The translations under genes and the position numbers were made by a program. DNA of 64,000 nucleotides from Parafannyhessea umbonata (GTDB taxonomy: Bacteria; Actinomycetota; Coriobacteriia; Coriobacteriales; Atopobiaceae), in NCBI RefSeq assembly GCF_012844235.1, contig NZ_JABAGR010000002.1, positions 124,001-188,000 on the forward strand. Direction: 5' to 3'. Below are positions 52,126 to 62,592 of the stretch, in pieces (within the stretch, counting starts at the first letter, position 1; each line of letters opens with the position of its first letter). The notes beneath the pieces were generated by a model. The model did not search any database, had not been told where the DNA came from, and saw only the letters and a program-made list of their open reading frames with translations.

Positions 52126-52258
52126 CCACGCCCGCCGCGACCCGTACCTTGGGGCTGTGTGCGCGGGGTGGAGCCTTGCGGCGCCGCGCGGCTCCGCGGA
52201 AGCCGTCGGGCGTGGGCGCGGGTATGCTAGCCCCTGACAACTTCCTGAAGGGAACCGC

Positions 52259-55200
52259 ATGCTCCAGCTCAAGCACATCCGCAAGGCATACAGGACGGAC
52301 GACTTCACGCAGGTCGCCCTGGACGACGTGTCCGTGGCGTTTCGCGACAGCGAGTTCGTCGCGATCCTGGGGCCCTCGGGCTCCGGAAAGACGACCATGC
52401 TCAACATCCTGGGCGGCCTCGACCGCGCGGACTCCGGCGAGATCGTGATCAACGGCGTCTCGACGAGGGACTACTCGTCCAAGGACTGGGACACGTACCG
52501 CAACCACCGCGTGGGCTTCGTCTTCCAGAGCTACAACCTCATCCCGCACCAGAGCGTGCTCTCCAACGTGGAGCTCGCGCTCACGCTCGCGGGGGTGGGC
52601 CGCGCCGAGCGCCGGCGCCGCGCGACGGAGGCCCTGGCGGCCGTCGGCCTCGCCGACCACGTGCGCAAGCGCCCGGCGCAGCTCTCCGGCGGGCAGATGC
52701 AGCGCGTCGCCATCGCGCGCGCCCTCGTGAACGACCCGGACATCGTGCTCGCGGACGAGCCGACGGGCGCCCTCGACACCGACACCGGCATCCAGGTGAT
52801 GAACATCCTGCGCGACGTCGCGCGCGACCGCCTCGTGGTCATGGTCACGCACAACCCGGAGCTCGCGGAGCGCTACGCCACGCGCATCGTCCGCGTGCGC
52901 GACGGCCGCATCGTGGACGACAGCGACCCGATCCGCGCCGACGAGCCCGTGGCCGCGTCCCTCTCGCCCGCGGGCGACGCCGCCCAGGCGCCGCTTCCCA
53001 CGGGGCGCACGGCCGAGAAGGACAAGGGCGGCCGGGCGTCGATGGGCTTCCTCACGGCGCTCTCGCTTTCGTTCAACAACCTCATGACGAAGAAGGGCCG
53101 CACGTTCATGACCGCGTTCGCCGGGTCGATCGGCATCATCGGCATCGCGGCGATCCTGGCGCTCTCCAACGGCGTGAACCACTACATCGCGCGGACGGAG
53201 GAGGGCGCGCTCAGCAGCTACCCGCTCACCATCACGAAGAGCAGCTTCGACTTCTCGAAGCTCATGGGCTACGGCATGGGCGACTCTGGCCTCGGTGGCA
53301 CCACAGGCGCGCGCTCTGGAGCGAAGCGCGCGAAGGGCAGCGACGACATCCCGCAGCGCGCCATCGTCACGGACATGTTCGCGCAGGTCAAGAGCAACGA
53401 CCTCGGCTCGTTCAAGACGTACCTGGACGCGCACCGCAAGAAGGTGGGACGCTACGCGAACGCCGTGGAGTACGACTACGACGTGACGCCGCAGATATAC
53501 ATGGCCGACACGTCGAAGGGCGTCACGCGGCTTAACCCCTCCAGCGTCGCCGCCACGCTGCAGGGCGGCGTCATGGGGTCGGCGCTCACGGGCGGAAGCT
53601 CCTCCTCCGGCACGTTCACGCAGCTCGTGAGCGACGAGCGCCTCCTGCGCAGCAACATGAGCCTCGTGAGGGGCAAGTGGCCGAAGGCGGCGGACGAGGC
53701 CGTGCTCGTGCTGAACCGCAAGGGCGAGGTGAGCGACTACACGCTGTATGGCATAGGGTTCTACGACCCCAAGAGCATGCAGAGGATGACGGACGCGGCG
53801 CTCGGCGGCCAGAAGGTGGAGGTCTCGCGCAAGGACCGCCGCGACTTCACGTACGACGACGCGCTGGGCATGACGTTCTCCGTGGTGCCGTCCGCGAACC
53901 TCTATCAGAGAAACGACGCCCAGGGCACGTGGACGGACATGTCCGGGGACGAGGCGTACATGAGGCAGCAGGTGCAAAACGGCATCAGGCTCAAGATCGT
54001 GGGCGTCATCAGGCCAAAGGGCGACGCGCAGTCCGGCCTCGTGAAGGAGGGCGTCGCGTACACGCCCGCGCTCACGCAGGAGCTCATGCGTCGCGCCGCC
54101 AGCTCGCAGATCGTGCGCGAGCAGCAGGCCAGGCGCGATGTGGACGTGTTCACGGGCAAGACGTTCCTGGAGCTGCAGCAGTCGCAGACCAGCTTCGACA
54201 TGCGCAAGATGTTCACCGTGGACCAGGACGCGCTCAAGCGCGCGTTCACCATCGACACCTCCGCCGTGAGCGCGGCGGCCGGCGGCCTCGACTCCTCGGC
54301 GCTCGACCTTTCGGGCATCTCGCTCGACCAGGCGGGCTTCGACCCCTCGGCCATGACCCTCGACACGTCCGCCCTGGACAACGTGCTGAGCGCGGACACC
54401 GTGCAGGGCATCCTGAGGGGAATCGAGCCCTTCTCGGCGTATGCCGAGAAGAACGGGCTTGCGCTGACCGAAGATCAGGGCCAGGCGGTCGACAAGGCCT
54501 CGACTGCGCTCGTCACGGGCTACCTCGCCTGGCGGCAGGGCTTGGGCGAGGGCGCGGACTCCTCGTGGGACGCGTACTCCCAGACGCCAGAGGCCCAGGC
54601 CGTGCTTTCGCAGCTGAAGGCGGACCTCGGGGACGACGCGTTCGCAAGCGCGAGCGCGCTGTACCAGCAGTACATGGGCTACGTGGGCGACTACGTCAAA
54701 GGCCAGGTGGACGCCCTGGTGCAGCAGGCGGCGCAGGTCATGGCCACGCAGCTTGCGAGCCAGATGTCCGCCCAGGTGAGCGCGGCGACCCAAAGCCTGG
54801 GCACGCAGCTCTCCGCCGCCGTGTCGCAACAGGTCGCCGGCAGGATGGCCGCGCTCTCCGGCGCGCTGCAGAACGGGTTCTCCGTAGACCCGGAGGCGTT
54901 CGCGAGCGCCATCCACCTGAACATGACGGCGGACGACCTGCGCTCGCTCCTTGACAACTACGCGAGCGCGGACAAGCTCACGTACGACTCGAACATGCGG
55001 AAGCTCGGTTTCGCGGATGCGTCGAGCCCGGAGTCCGTGAGCATCTACCCTAAGGACTTCGCGGCCAAGGAGTCGCTGCTCAAGGTGATAGACGAGTACA
55101 ACCGCTCGAAGGCCGCCAAGGGACAGGACGGCCAGAAGATCCAGTACTCCGACGTCGCGGGCTCGCTCATGAGCTCCGTCACGGACATCGTGAACATGAT

Positions 55201-55600
55201 CTCGATGGTGCTCATCGCGTTCGTGTCCATCTCGCTCGTGGTGAGCTCCATCATGATCGGCATCATCACGTACATCTCGGTGCTCGAGCGCAAGAAGGAG
55301 ATCGGCGTCCTGCGCGCCATGGGCGCCTCGAAGCTGAACGTCGCGAACGTCTTCAACGCCGAGACCGTGATCGAGGGCCTCATCGCGGGCGTGCTCGCCA
55401 TCGCGGTGGTGCTCGTGGCGCAGGTACCCGTGAACCACGCGGTGCTCGCGTGGAAGGGCATCCCCGACATCATGATGTTACCGTGGGAAAGCGCGCTCGC
55501 ACTCATAGGCATCAGCGTGCTGCTCACGTTCTTGGGTGGGCTCATCCCGTCCACGAAGGCGAGCCGGAACGACCCGGTGGAGTCGCTCCGGAGCGAGTAG
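52259..55600 (+). CDS. fused ABC ATPase-FtsX (MacB-type) transporter
   Basis: The 1113-residue protein joins an ATPase (about 1-230: Walker [10 protein letters not shown], signature LSGGQMQR, Walker [13 protein letters not shown]) to an FtsX permease. The first membrane helix is near 290-310. Then a roughly 630-residue extracytoplasmic part is rich in Ala, Ser, Asp and Leu with coiled-coil-like segments, and three helices follow at the C-terminus (about 980-1010, 1040-1060, 1080-1100). Family members drive mechanotransmission or export of peptides. The second such system lies at 59123-62563. ATG 52259 follows CTGAAGGGAAC. Confidence 0.88.
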   Translation: MLQLKHIRKAYRTDDFTQVALDDVSVAFRDSEFVAILGPSGSGKTTMLNILGGLDRADSGEIVINGVSTRDYSSKDWDTYRNHRVGFVFQSYNLIPHQSVLSNVELALTLAGVGRAERRRRATEALAAVGLADHVRKRPAQLSGGQMQRVAIARALVNDPDIVLADEPTGALDTDTGIQVMNILRDVARDRLVVMVTHNPELAERYATRIVRVRDGRIVDDSDPIRADEPVAASLSPAGDAAQAPLPTGRTAEKDKGGRASMGFLTALSLSFNNLMTKKGRTFMTAFAGSIGIIGIAAILALSNGVNHYIARTEEGALSSYPLTITKSSFDFSKLMGYGMGDSGLGGTTGARSGAKRAKGSDDIPQRAIVTDMFAQVKSNDLGSFKTYLDAHRKKVGRYANAVEYDYDVTPQIYMADTSKGVTRLNPSSVAATLQGGVMGSALTGGSSSSGTFTQLVSDERLLRSNMSLVRGKWPKAADEAVLVLNRKGEVSDYTLYGIGFYDPKSMQRMTDAALGGQKVEVSRKDRRDFTYDDALGMTFSVVPSANLYQRNDAQGTWTDMSGDEAYMRQQVQNGIRLKIVGVIRPKGDAQSGLVKEGVAYTPALTQELMRRAASSQIVREQQARRDVDVFTGKTFLELQQSQTSFDMRKMFTVDQDALKRAFTIDTSAVSAAAGGLDSSALDLSGISLDQAGFDPSAMTLDTSALDNVLSADTVQGILRGIEPFSAYAEKNGLALTEDQGQAVDKASTALVTGYLAWRQGLGEGADSSWDAYSQTPEAQAVLSQLKADLGDDAFASASALYQQYMGYVGDYVKGQVDALVQQAAQVMATQLASQMSAQVSAATQSLGTQLSAAVSQQVAGRMAALSGALQNGFSVDPEAFASAIHLNMTADDLRSLLDNYASADKLTYDSNMRKLGFADASSPESVSIYPKDFAAKESLLKVIDEYNRSKAAKGQDGQKIQYSDVAGSLMSSVTDIVNMISMVLIAFVSISLVVSSIMIGIITYISVLERKKEIGVLRAMGASKLNVANVFNAETVIEGLIAGVLAIAVVLVAQVPVNHAVLAWKGIPDIMMLPWESALALIGISVLLTFLGGLIPSTKASRNDPVESLRSE

Positions 55601-55735
55601 CGCCGCCGGAGTGACGGCGTCGCGAGCGTGCCGGGCGCATTCGCGTCCGGCGCTTGCGGTATGCTCGTATGCGTCAGCCGAGGCGGCCGTCGTGCCGCGG
55701 GGCCTGCGCCTTGGGCCCGGAATCTGGAGGAAGTC

Positions 55736-56317
55736 ATGTTCAAGGGACAGACCGAGAAGCGCGTGGCGGTCTTCTTCGCAAACGGCCTCGAGGAGTGCGA
55801 GGCGCTCGTGCTCACGGACCTTCTGTACAGGGCGGGCGTCCCGTGCGACAAGGTGTCCATAACGGACAACCTCGCCGTCACGTCCAGCCACGAGGTCACG
55901 GTCGTGTGCGACCGCACCATCGCGGACGAGGACTTCGACTTTGCCGCGTACGACATGCTGGTGCTGCCCGGCGGCATGCCCGGCACGAAGAACCTGCGCG
56001 CGTGCGAGCCGCTATGCGACGCGGTGCGCGCGTTCGCCACGTCCGGCCGCGCGGTCGCCGCCATCTGCGCGGCGCCGTCCATCCTGGCGGAGCTCGGCCT
56101 GCTCGAGGGCAGGGACGCCACGAGCAACCCCAACTTCCAGCACGTGCTTGCCGAGCACGGGGCGCGAGTGCTCCAGGACGCCGTCGTCACGGACGGCAAC
56201 ATCATGACGAGCAAGGGGCTGGGCACGGCCGTGGAGCTGGGCCTCGAGCTCGTGCGCCACTTCCTGGGCGATGACGCCGTCGAGGACGTGAAGCGCAAGA
56301 TCGTCTACCAGGGCTAG
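55736..56317 (+). CDS. DJ-1/PfpI-family protein
   Basis: The 193-residue class I glutamine-amidotransferase-like protein has the nucleophile Cys in AAICAAPSIL (about residues 102-111) and the early Glu in GLEECEAL (about 16-23), the DJ-1 pair. It has been linked in the family to stress, glyoxalase or deglycase activity; which applies here is not known. The dinB-like gene starts two bases after its stop. Confidence 0.85.
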   Translation: MFKGQTEKRVAVFFANGLEECEALVLTDLLYRAGVPCDKVSITDNLAVTSSHEVTVVCDRTIADEDFDFAAYDMLVLPGGMPGTKNLRACEPLCDAVRAFATSGRAVAAICAAPSILAELGLLEGRDATSNPNFQHVLAEHGARVLQDAVVTDGNIMTSKGLGTAVELGLELVRHFLGDDAVEDVKRKIVYQG

Positions 56318-56318
56318 C

Positions 56319-57710
56319 GTGGCTGCGCACGACGCCGGCGCCGCCGCGCCGGCGCGTCCTTCTCGCCCACGCCAGTACCTGGTGATCGACCTCAAGAGCT
56401 TCTATGCCTCCGTCGAGTGCGTGGAGCGCGGGCTCGACCCCATGACGACGGACCTGGTGGTGGCCGACGCGTCGCGCACCAAGAAGACAATATGCCTGGC
56501 CGTGTCGCCCTCGCTCAAGGCGAAGGGCGTGCGCAACCGCTGCCGGCTGTTCGAGGTGCCGGAGGGGCTGGACTTCATCATCGCGCCGCCGCGCATGCAC
56601 CTGTACATGGAGCGCTCGGCGGACATCTACTCCGTCTACCTGCGCTACGTGGCGCCGGAGGACATGCACGTGTACTCCATCGACGAGGCGTTCCTGGACG
56701 TGACCGGCTACCTGGACCTGTACGGGTGCTCTGCGCGCGAGCTGGGCGAGCGCATACGCCGGGACGTGGTGCGCACCACGGGCATCCCCGCGACGTGCGG
56801 CCTGGGCACGAACATGTACCTGGCGAAGGTGGCGCTCGACATCACGGCGAAGCACAGCCCGGACTTCTTTGGCGTGCTGGACGAGCAGACGTACCGCGAC
56901 ACGCTGTGGACGCACCGCCCCATAACGGACTTCTGGCGCGTTGGCCCCGGCACGGCGCGCCGCCTTGCCGGGCTTGGCATCCACACGATGGGCCAGCTCG
57001 CCGTGCACCCGCAGGAGCCGCTGTACCGCGCGTTCGGCGTGGACGCCGAGATCCTGATAGACCACGCGTGGGGCCGCGAGCCCGTGACCATCGCGGACAT
57101 CAAGGCGTACCGGTCAAAGGACAAGTCGCTCTCGTCCGGGCAGGTGCTGGGCCAGGACAAGGACTTCGCGGGCGGCCTTCTGGTGGCGAAGGAGATGGCG
57201 GACGACCTTGCGCTGCAGCTGGTGGAGAAGGGCCTGGTGGCGCGGGGCGTGAGCATCGCCATAGGCTACCGCCTCTCCGCGGCCGAGAAGGACGAGCTCC
57301 GCCGGCAGGCGGCGGCCCAGGGGGCGGACGGCCGCGCGGGGGAGCACGGCGCGCGCGTGCGCTGGGGCGAGTTCGCCGAGGGCGGAAGCGCCCGCCTCGC
57401 CGTGCCCACGAGCTCGCGCACGGAGGTGATGCGCGCCGCGACCGCGCTGTTTGAGCAGATGGCGGACCACGGGCGCCCCATACACCGCCTGACGATGACG
57501 CTCACGGGCGTGACGCCGGAGGGCACCGGCGAGCAGATGGGGCTGTTTCAGGACGGCGCCCAGCTCGAGCGCGAGCGCCGCCGCCAGCAGGCCATAAGCG
57601 AGGTCAAGCGCAAGTTCGGCAAGAACGCGCTCCTGAAGGGCATGGACCTTCTGCCCGAGGCCACCCAGCGCGAGCGCAACGGGCAGATAGGGGGACACCG
57701 CAGTGGCTAG
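56319..57710 (+). CDS. Y-family DNA polymerase (UmuC/DinB-like)
   Basis: The 463-residue translesion polymerase has VIDLKSFYASVEC (about residues 24-36), YSIDEAFLDVTG (about 122-133, catalytic Asp-Glu) and a helix-hairpin-helix WRVGPGTARRLAGLGI (about 207-222). The little-finger domain follows, with RLTMTLTGV near 392. Start GTG 56319 is two bases after the preceding stop. The first 20 residues are low-complexity, and part of that DNA is an exact copy of the dispersed 14-mer, so the true start could be later. It probably copies damaged DNA under SOS-like conditions. Confidence 0.85.
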   Translation: MAAHDAGAAAPARPSRPRQYLVIDLKSFYASVECVERGLDPMTTDLVVADASRTKKTICLAVSPSLKAKGVRNRCRLFEVPEGLDFIIAPPRMHLYMERSADIYSVYLRYVAPEDMHVYSIDEAFLDVTGYLDLYGCSARELGERIRRDVVRTTGIPATCGLGTNMYLAKVALDITAKHSPDFFGVLDEQTYRDTLWTHRPITDFWRVGPGTARRLAGLGIHTMGQLAVHPQEPLYRAFGVDAEILIDHAWGREPVTIADIKAYRSKDKSLSSGQVLGQDKDFAGGLLVAKEMADDLALQLVEKGLVARGVSIAIGYRLSAAEKDELRRQAAAQGADGRAGEHGARVRWGEFAEGGSARLAVPTSSRTEVMRAATALFEQMADHGRPIHRLTMTLTGVTPEGTGEQMGLFQDGAQLERERRRQQAISEVKRKFGKNALLKGMDLLPEATQRERNGQIGGHRSG

Positions 57711-58071
57711 CAGGGCGCCCGTCCCGGGCGGGCACGTGGTGCGCCGCCCGCACATGCCCATGAGCGAGCGCGCGAAGATCTTCATACCGTTCGATCCGCT
57801 GCCGGGCTACCGCCAGATGCTGCGGGAGCGCGAGGAGGAGCTGCTGAACGTGCCGCGAGTGGACCTTTCCGACGAGCAGCGCGAGCGGCTGTCCCGCCAG
57901 ATCCGCGAGCTCGCGCCCGGCCAGCTGGTGGCCGTGACGCACTACGTGGACGGCCGCTACGTCAGGACCGTGGGCTGCGTCAGCCGGGTGCTTACGGCGG
58001 ATGCCCTCCTGTGCGTGGTGGGCGAGAAGATCCCGTTCGATTCCGTCGCGGCGATCGAGGACGCAGGGTAG
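57703..58071 (+). CDS. small partner of Y-family polymerase (YolD-like?)
   Basis: The 122-residue protein overlaps the polymerase stop by eight bases; GTG 57703 has AGGGGG upstream. Residues about 22-45 hold KIFIPFDPLPGYRQML, and the C-terminal strands (about 75-118, GQLVAVTHYVDGRYVRTVG, PFDSVAAIED) resemble YolD-like proteins, which are often encoded next to such polymerases. The likeness is modest; it could be a novel accessory protein. Confidence 0.6.
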   Translation: MASRAPVPGGHVVRRPHMPMSERAKIFIPFDPLPGYRQMLREREEELLNVPRVDLSDEQRERLSRQIRELAPGQLVAVTHYVDGRYVRTVGCVSRVLTADALLCVVGEKIPFDSVAAIEDAG

Positions 58072-58241
58072 GCGTTCCGGCGCCGCGCACGTAGGCGCGT
58101 TCACGCCACCGCCACGTTAATGCCGCTTTTCTGCAGATGGGCGGCCGCGGGCCGCTTTTGGTGGAAGATGTCTTACGCACGGGGCATAACAAGCGACGAT
58201 GGGCGGCGCCGCCGCGCACGCACAAGGGGAGGGACTTCGGC

Positions 58242-59045
58242 TTGATCAGACTCGTACTCGTGGACATGGACCGCGCCCTGGGGACCCGCGACGGCAGGCC
58301 GCTTGACCAGGCCGTGCTCGAGCACCTGCACAAGGTCCTGCACGCGGGGATCCTGCTTGCCCCCATGACGGCGCGCGACCGCACCCAGGCGCTCACGCTG
58401 CTGCGCGGCGACGAGTCCTGCCTGCAGAACGCCGTGCTCCGGGACGGCGCGCTCGTCGTCGCGGACGGCATGCCGCTCGGCGAGCGCACGGCGTCGCGGC
58501 TCGAGGGCGCCCGCGCGCTCATGCGCCGGCTCGGCGTGGCGCTGGGCGAGGTGCTGGTGCTGGGCGGCGCCAGCGCGGACGCGGAGCTCCTCTCGGCCGT
58601 GCCAAGGTCCGTCGCCACCCGCGACTCGTCGCAGGCGGCGCGCTCGTGCGCGCGCACGCTGGTGCCGGGCGTGCACGAAGGCGGCGTCGCGGCGCTGCTG
58701 GATGACGTGGCCCAGGCCGCGCAGTGGGGAGAAGAGCCCGCGTTCCTGCGCGCGGACGGCTCGGACGGCGGGCTTCGCGCGGAGCTGGGGGCGGAGGCTC
58801 CCCTCGAGCCCGCGAGGGGGCACGCCGCCGTGCCGCTGCTTGCGGGCGCAGCCGTCGTCGCGGCGAGCTTCGTGGTGTACCTTTCCGACACCTTCCCCTC
58901 GATCGCGGGCATGATGGTGCTCTCCGTGGGGCTGCTCGTGGGCGTCGCCCTGTTCTACATGGGGCTCTCGCAGCGCCGCGACGCCCGCAAGGCCCGCAGG
59001 GCCGCCGCGGCCGGCCGCGCGGGAGCGCGCCAGGTCCGGCGCTAG
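58242..59045 (+). CDS. degenerate HAD-like protein with membrane anchor
   Basis: The 267-residue protein begins like a Cof-type HAD phosphatase (LIRLVLVDMDRAL, DxD) and keeps a Thr loop (APMTARDR), but the usual GT after DxD is absent and the last Asp motif (GD..ND) reads GGASADAE. The cap is reduced. Two membrane segments follow (about 201-219 and 225-243), and the C-terminus is basic (RRAAAAGRAGARQVRR). It is probably a pseudoenzyme or altered phosphatase at the membrane. The start is TTG 58242 with GGGAGGG upstream. Confidence 0.55.
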   Translation: MIRLVLVDMDRALGTRDGRPLDQAVLEHLHKVLHAGILLAPMTARDRTQALTLLRGDESCLQNAVLRDGALVVADGMPLGERTASRLEGARALMRRLGVALGEVLVLGGASADAELLSAVPRSVATRDSSQAARSCARTLVPGVHEGGVAALLDDVAQAAQWGEEPAFLRADGSDGGLRAELGAEAPLEPARGHAAVPLLAGAAVVAASFVVYLSDTFPSIAGMMVLSVGLLVGVALFYMGLSQRRDARKARRAAAAGRAGARQVRR

Positions 59046-59122
59046 CGCACCGCATCCGTCTGCCGCAGGCGGTTTGAAACGCCCCTCTCGCCGTGACAGA
59101 ATGGTGAGCAGGGGTGCTTCGC

Positions 59123-59824
59123 ATGTCGTTTGTGGAGTTCGAGGACGTCCGCAAGATCTATCGCACCGGCGAGGTGGAGGTCCGCGCGCTTGACGGCATG
59201 GACTTCTCCATCGAGCGCGGGGAGCTTGCCGTCATCGTCGGGCCGTCGGGCGCCGGCAAGACCACGGTGCTCAACCTGCTGGGCGGCATGGACTCATGCA
59301 CGTCCGGCACCATCCGCCTGGACGGGCGGCTCGTGAGCGCGATGGGCGAGCGCGAGCTGACGCGGTACCGCCGCCACGACGTGGGCTTCGTGTTCCAGTT
59401 CTACAACCTGGTCCAGAACCTCACCGCGCTGGAGAACGTGGAGCTGGCGAGCCAGATCTGCCGCGACCCGCTGCCGGCGGCGGACGTGCTTGCGCAGGTG
59501 GGGCTCGCGGAGCGCGCGGACAACTTCCCCGCGCAGCTCTCCGGCGGCGAGCAGCAGCGCGTCGCCATCGCACGCGCCCTCGCGAAGAACCCGAAGCTGC
59601 TCTTGTGCGACGAGCCCACGGGCGCCCTCGACTACCGCACGGGCAAGCAGGTCCTGGGGCTTCTGCAGGACACGTGTCGCGACACGGGCCGCACCGTGGT
59701 CATCGTGACGCACAACCTCGCGTTCACGCAGATAGCGGACCGCGTCATCCACGTGCGAGAAGGGCGTGCCGCCTCCGTCGAGACCAACGCGCATCCCGCG
59801 GACGCCCAGACGGTGGAGTGGTAG
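59123..59824 (+). CDS. ABC transporter ATP-binding protein (LolD/MacB-type)
   Basis: The 233-residue ATPase has Walker [13 protein letters not shown] (about 37-48), Q-loop [10 protein letters not shown] near 93, signature [15 protein letters not shown] (about 139-153) and Walker [13 protein letters not shown] near 160. It energises the permease that starts six bases after its stop. ATG 59123 has AGGGG upstream; GTG 59114 is in the track but has no support. Confidence 0.9.
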   Translation: MSFVEFEDVRKIYRTGEVEVRALDGMDFSIERGELAVIVGPSGAGKTTVLNLLGGMDSCTSGTIRLDGRLVSAMGERELTRYRRHDVGFVFQFYNLVQNLTALENVELASQICRDPLPAADVLAQVGLAERADNFPAQLSGGEQQRVAIARALAKNPKLLLCDEPTGALDYRTGKQVLGLLQDTCRDTGRTVVIVTHNLAFTQIADRVIHVREGRAASVETNAHPADAQTVEW

Positions 59825-59830
59825 GCCGCC

Positions 59831-62563
59831 ATGGGACGCTCCGCATACATGGTGGAGATCGCCCGCGGCGTGCGCGGCTCGCTCGGGCGCTTCCTGGCGA
59901 TACTGGGCATCGTGGCCCTGGGCTGCGGCTTCTATGCGGGCTTGCGGATGTGCGGGCCTGACATGCGCATTGCCGCGGACCGCTGGTACGACGGCTGCGC
60001 GCTGTGGGACCTCAAGGTGGTGTCCTCGCAGGGGCTCGACGACGCGGCCGTGGCGCGCCTGCGCAAGGTGGACGGCGTGGAGGCGGCCATGCCCGCGCGC
60101 ACGGTGGACGTGATGGCCGAGGCGGCCGGCAAGAGCGTGGCCGTGCGCGTCTCGTCCGTGGACGCCGACGCGGCGCGCGCAAGCCGCGCGAGCGGGCCCT
60201 TTGCCGTCACGTCGTCGAAGGACGACTACCTCAACCGCGCGCGCCTGGCAAGCGGCCGCTGGCCGAGGGCGGCGGGGGAGTGCGTCGCCTCCGCGGACTC
60301 GACGACGGCGCCGCTGAGGGTGGGCGACGTCGTGCGCGTGACGTCCTCCGCAGGCGACGTGGACTCCGTGCTCGTGCGGCGCACGCTCACCGTCGTGGGC
60401 ACCGTGAGCTCGCCTGACTACCCGTACACCGGCTCGTTTGGCACGACGACCCTGGGCGACGGCACCATCGGGCAGTACGTGTACGTGACGGACGCCACGT
60501 TTTCCAAGGACGTGCCGTACACGACGGCGTACCTTGCCGTTGAGGGCGCGCGCGGGCTTGAGAGCGGCTCTTCCGCGTACGAGCGCCGCGTGGACGCCGT
60601 GGCAGGGCGCGTGCGCCGTACCGCCGTCGCGGCGGCGAGGGAGCGCTTCCAGGACCTAAAGGCTGACGCGCAGGCGCAGGTGGACGCGAAGGCGCGCGAG
60701 CTGGAGGCGCAGCGACAGGCAGTGGCCGCCCCCGACGCGGTCGCCCCCGCAGAGATCGCCCCTGCCGCGGCGGCGCAGGCGCAGGATGGCCTGGCCGCGG
60801 CGCAGCGCCAGATAGACGAGGCCCAGGCCAAGGTGGACGCCATGCAGGGGCCGGAGGTCTACGTGCTCGACCGCACGCAGAGCGAGGGCGCGGCCACCTA
60901 CCAGGCTGACACGGAGCGCATGGACCACATAGCCGCGGTGTTTCCCGCCATGTTCTTCTTGGTCGCGGCCCTAGTGGCGCTCACGACGATGACCCGCATG
61001 GTCGAGGACGACCGCCAGAAGATCGGCACGCACAAGGCGCTGGGCTACGGCCGCGCCCGCATCGCGGCGATGTACCTTGCGTACGCGCTGCTCGCGGCCG
61101 GCGCGGGCGCCGTCCTGGGCATCGCGGTGCTCTCGCAGGCGCTGCCGCTCATCGTGACGGGCGCGTACGGCATCATCTACGCGGTGCCGAGCCTGGGCCT
61201 GCCGCTTCCCGTGAGCAGCGGCATCGCGCTTTCGTCCGGCGGCCTCGGCGTGGGCGTGACGCTTGCGGCCACGTGGATCGCGGTGGCGTCCACCCTGCGC
61301 GAGACGCCGGCCGCCCTCATGCTGCCGCGCGCGCCCAAGGCGGGCAGGCGCATCCTCCTGGAGCGCGTGGGCCCGCTGTGGCGGCGGCTGTCCTTCTCGT
61401 GGAAGGTCACGTTCAGGAACCTGTTCCGCTACAAGCGCCGCCTGCTCATGACGGTGGTGGGCATCGCCGGCTGCTCCGCGCTGCTGCTGGTGGGCTTTGG
61501 CCTGCACGACTCCATATGGGACATCATCGACCGGCAGTTCGGCCCCATAATCCGCTACGACACCACGGTGGGCATGGACGCGGACGCCGCCGAGAAGGAC
61601 GTGGACGCCGTGGCGGCGCGCCTTCGGGACGCGGGCGCGCGCCGGGTGGAGCGCGTGGAGCGACGCACGATGCTGGCGCGCGGGAAGGGCGGCTCCGCCT
61701 CCGCCACGGAGAAGACGCGCGTGAGCGTCATGGTGCCGCGCTCGGCCGCCGGGCTTTCGCGCTGCGTGGGCATGCGCGACCGCGAGACGGGCGAGGCCGT
61801 GGCGTTTGGCGACGACAGCGTGCTGGTGACGGAGAAGCTCGCGAGCCTGTACGGCATCCGCGCAGGACAGAGGATCGTGCTGTTTGGCCAGGACGACGCG
61901 GGCAACGCGAAGGGCGGGGGCGTGGAGCTCACGGTCGACGGCATCGTCGAGAACTACGTGGGCAACGTCGTGTACGTGGGCCGCAGCGCCTGGCGCCGCG
62001 TGGAGGAGGGGGACCCGTCCTTCTCGACCGTGCTCGCGCACGTGCGCGGAGGAACGTCCGCGCAAGAGCGCCTGGCGGACGAGCTGCACGACATGGACGG
62101 CGTCGCGACCGTGGCGTTTTCGAGCGAGACGATCGAGACGTACCGCCACATGCTCTCCGTGGTGAACATGGTCGTGGTGGTGCTCATCGTGAGCGCGGGG
62201 GCGCTTGCGTTCATCGTGCTGTACAACCTGACGAACATCAACGTGTCCGAGCGCGTGCGCGAGATCGCGAGCCTCAAGGTGCTGGGGTTCACGCGGCGCG
62301 AGGTGCACGCGTACGTCTTCCGCGAGATCGTGCTGCTGTCGCTTCTGGGCGACGCCGTGGGCATGGCGCTGGGCACGTGGCTCGAGGGCTTCGTGATCAC
62401 GACGGCCGAGGTGGACTACGTGATGTTTGGCCGCGAGATACACCCGCTGAGCTTTGTGCTCGCGTTTGCGCTGACCATGGCGTTCACGCTGGCGGTCCTT
62501 CTGCTGATGCGGCGCAGGCTCGACGCGGTGGACATGGTGGAGTCGCTGAAGAGCGTGGACTGA
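59831..62563 (+). CDS. FtsX-family ABC permease, two-repeat
   Basis: The 910-residue permease has a first membrane helix at about 15-38, then an extracytoplasmic part with an Ala/Gln/Asp-rich coiled coil (about 275-345). A cluster of helices follows (about 365-560), a second periplasmic domain, and terminal helices (about 770-890), in the layout of duplicated FtsX/MacB_PCD domains. With the ATPase at 59123 it forms an exporter or mechanotransmission complex. Cargo is unknown. Confidence 0.87.
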   Translation: MGRSAYMVEIARGVRGSLGRFLAILGIVALGCGFYAGLRMCGPDMRIAADRWYDGCALWDLKVVSSQGLDDAAVARLRKVDGVEAAMPARTVDVMAEAAGKSVAVRVSSVDADAARASRASGPFAVTSSKDDYLNRARLASGRWPRAAGECVASADSTTAPLRVGDVVRVTSSAGDVDSVLVRRTLTVVGTVSSPDYPYTGSFGTTTLGDGTIGQYVYVTDATFSKDVPYTTAYLAVEGARGLESGSSAYERRVDAVAGRVRRTAVAAARERFQDLKADAQAQVDAKARELEAQRQAVAAPDAVAPAEIAPAAAAQAQDGLAAAQRQIDEAQAKVDAMQGPEVYVLDRTQSEGAATYQADTERMDHIAAVFPAMFFLVAALVALTTMTRMVEDDRQKIGTHKALGYGRARIAAMYLAYALLAAGAGAVLGIAVLSQALPLIVTGAYGIIYAVPSLGLPLPVSSGIALSSGGLGVGVTLAATWIAVASTLRETPAALMLPRAPKAGRRILLERVGPLWRRLSFSWKVTFRNLFRYKRRLLMTVVGIAGCSALLLVGFGLHDSIWDIIDRQFGPIIRYDTTVGMDADAAEKDVDAVAARLRDAGARRVERVERRTMLARGKGGSASATEKTRVSVMVPRSAAGLSRCVGMRDRETGEAVAFGDDSVLVTEKLASLYGIRAGQRIVLFGQDDAGNAKGGGVELTVDGIVENYVGNVVYVGRSAWRRVEEGDPSFSTVLAHVRGGTSAQERLADELHDMDGVATVAFSSETIETYRHMLSVVNMVVVVLIVSAGALAFIVLYNLTNINVSERVREIASLKVLGFTRREVHAYVFREIVLLSLLGDAVGMALGTWLEGFVITTAEVDYVMFGREIHPLSFVLAFALTMAFTLAVLLLMRRRLDAVDMVESLKSVD

Positions 62564-62592
62564 CGCGGGGCGCGGTGGCGGTGGCGCCTGGC

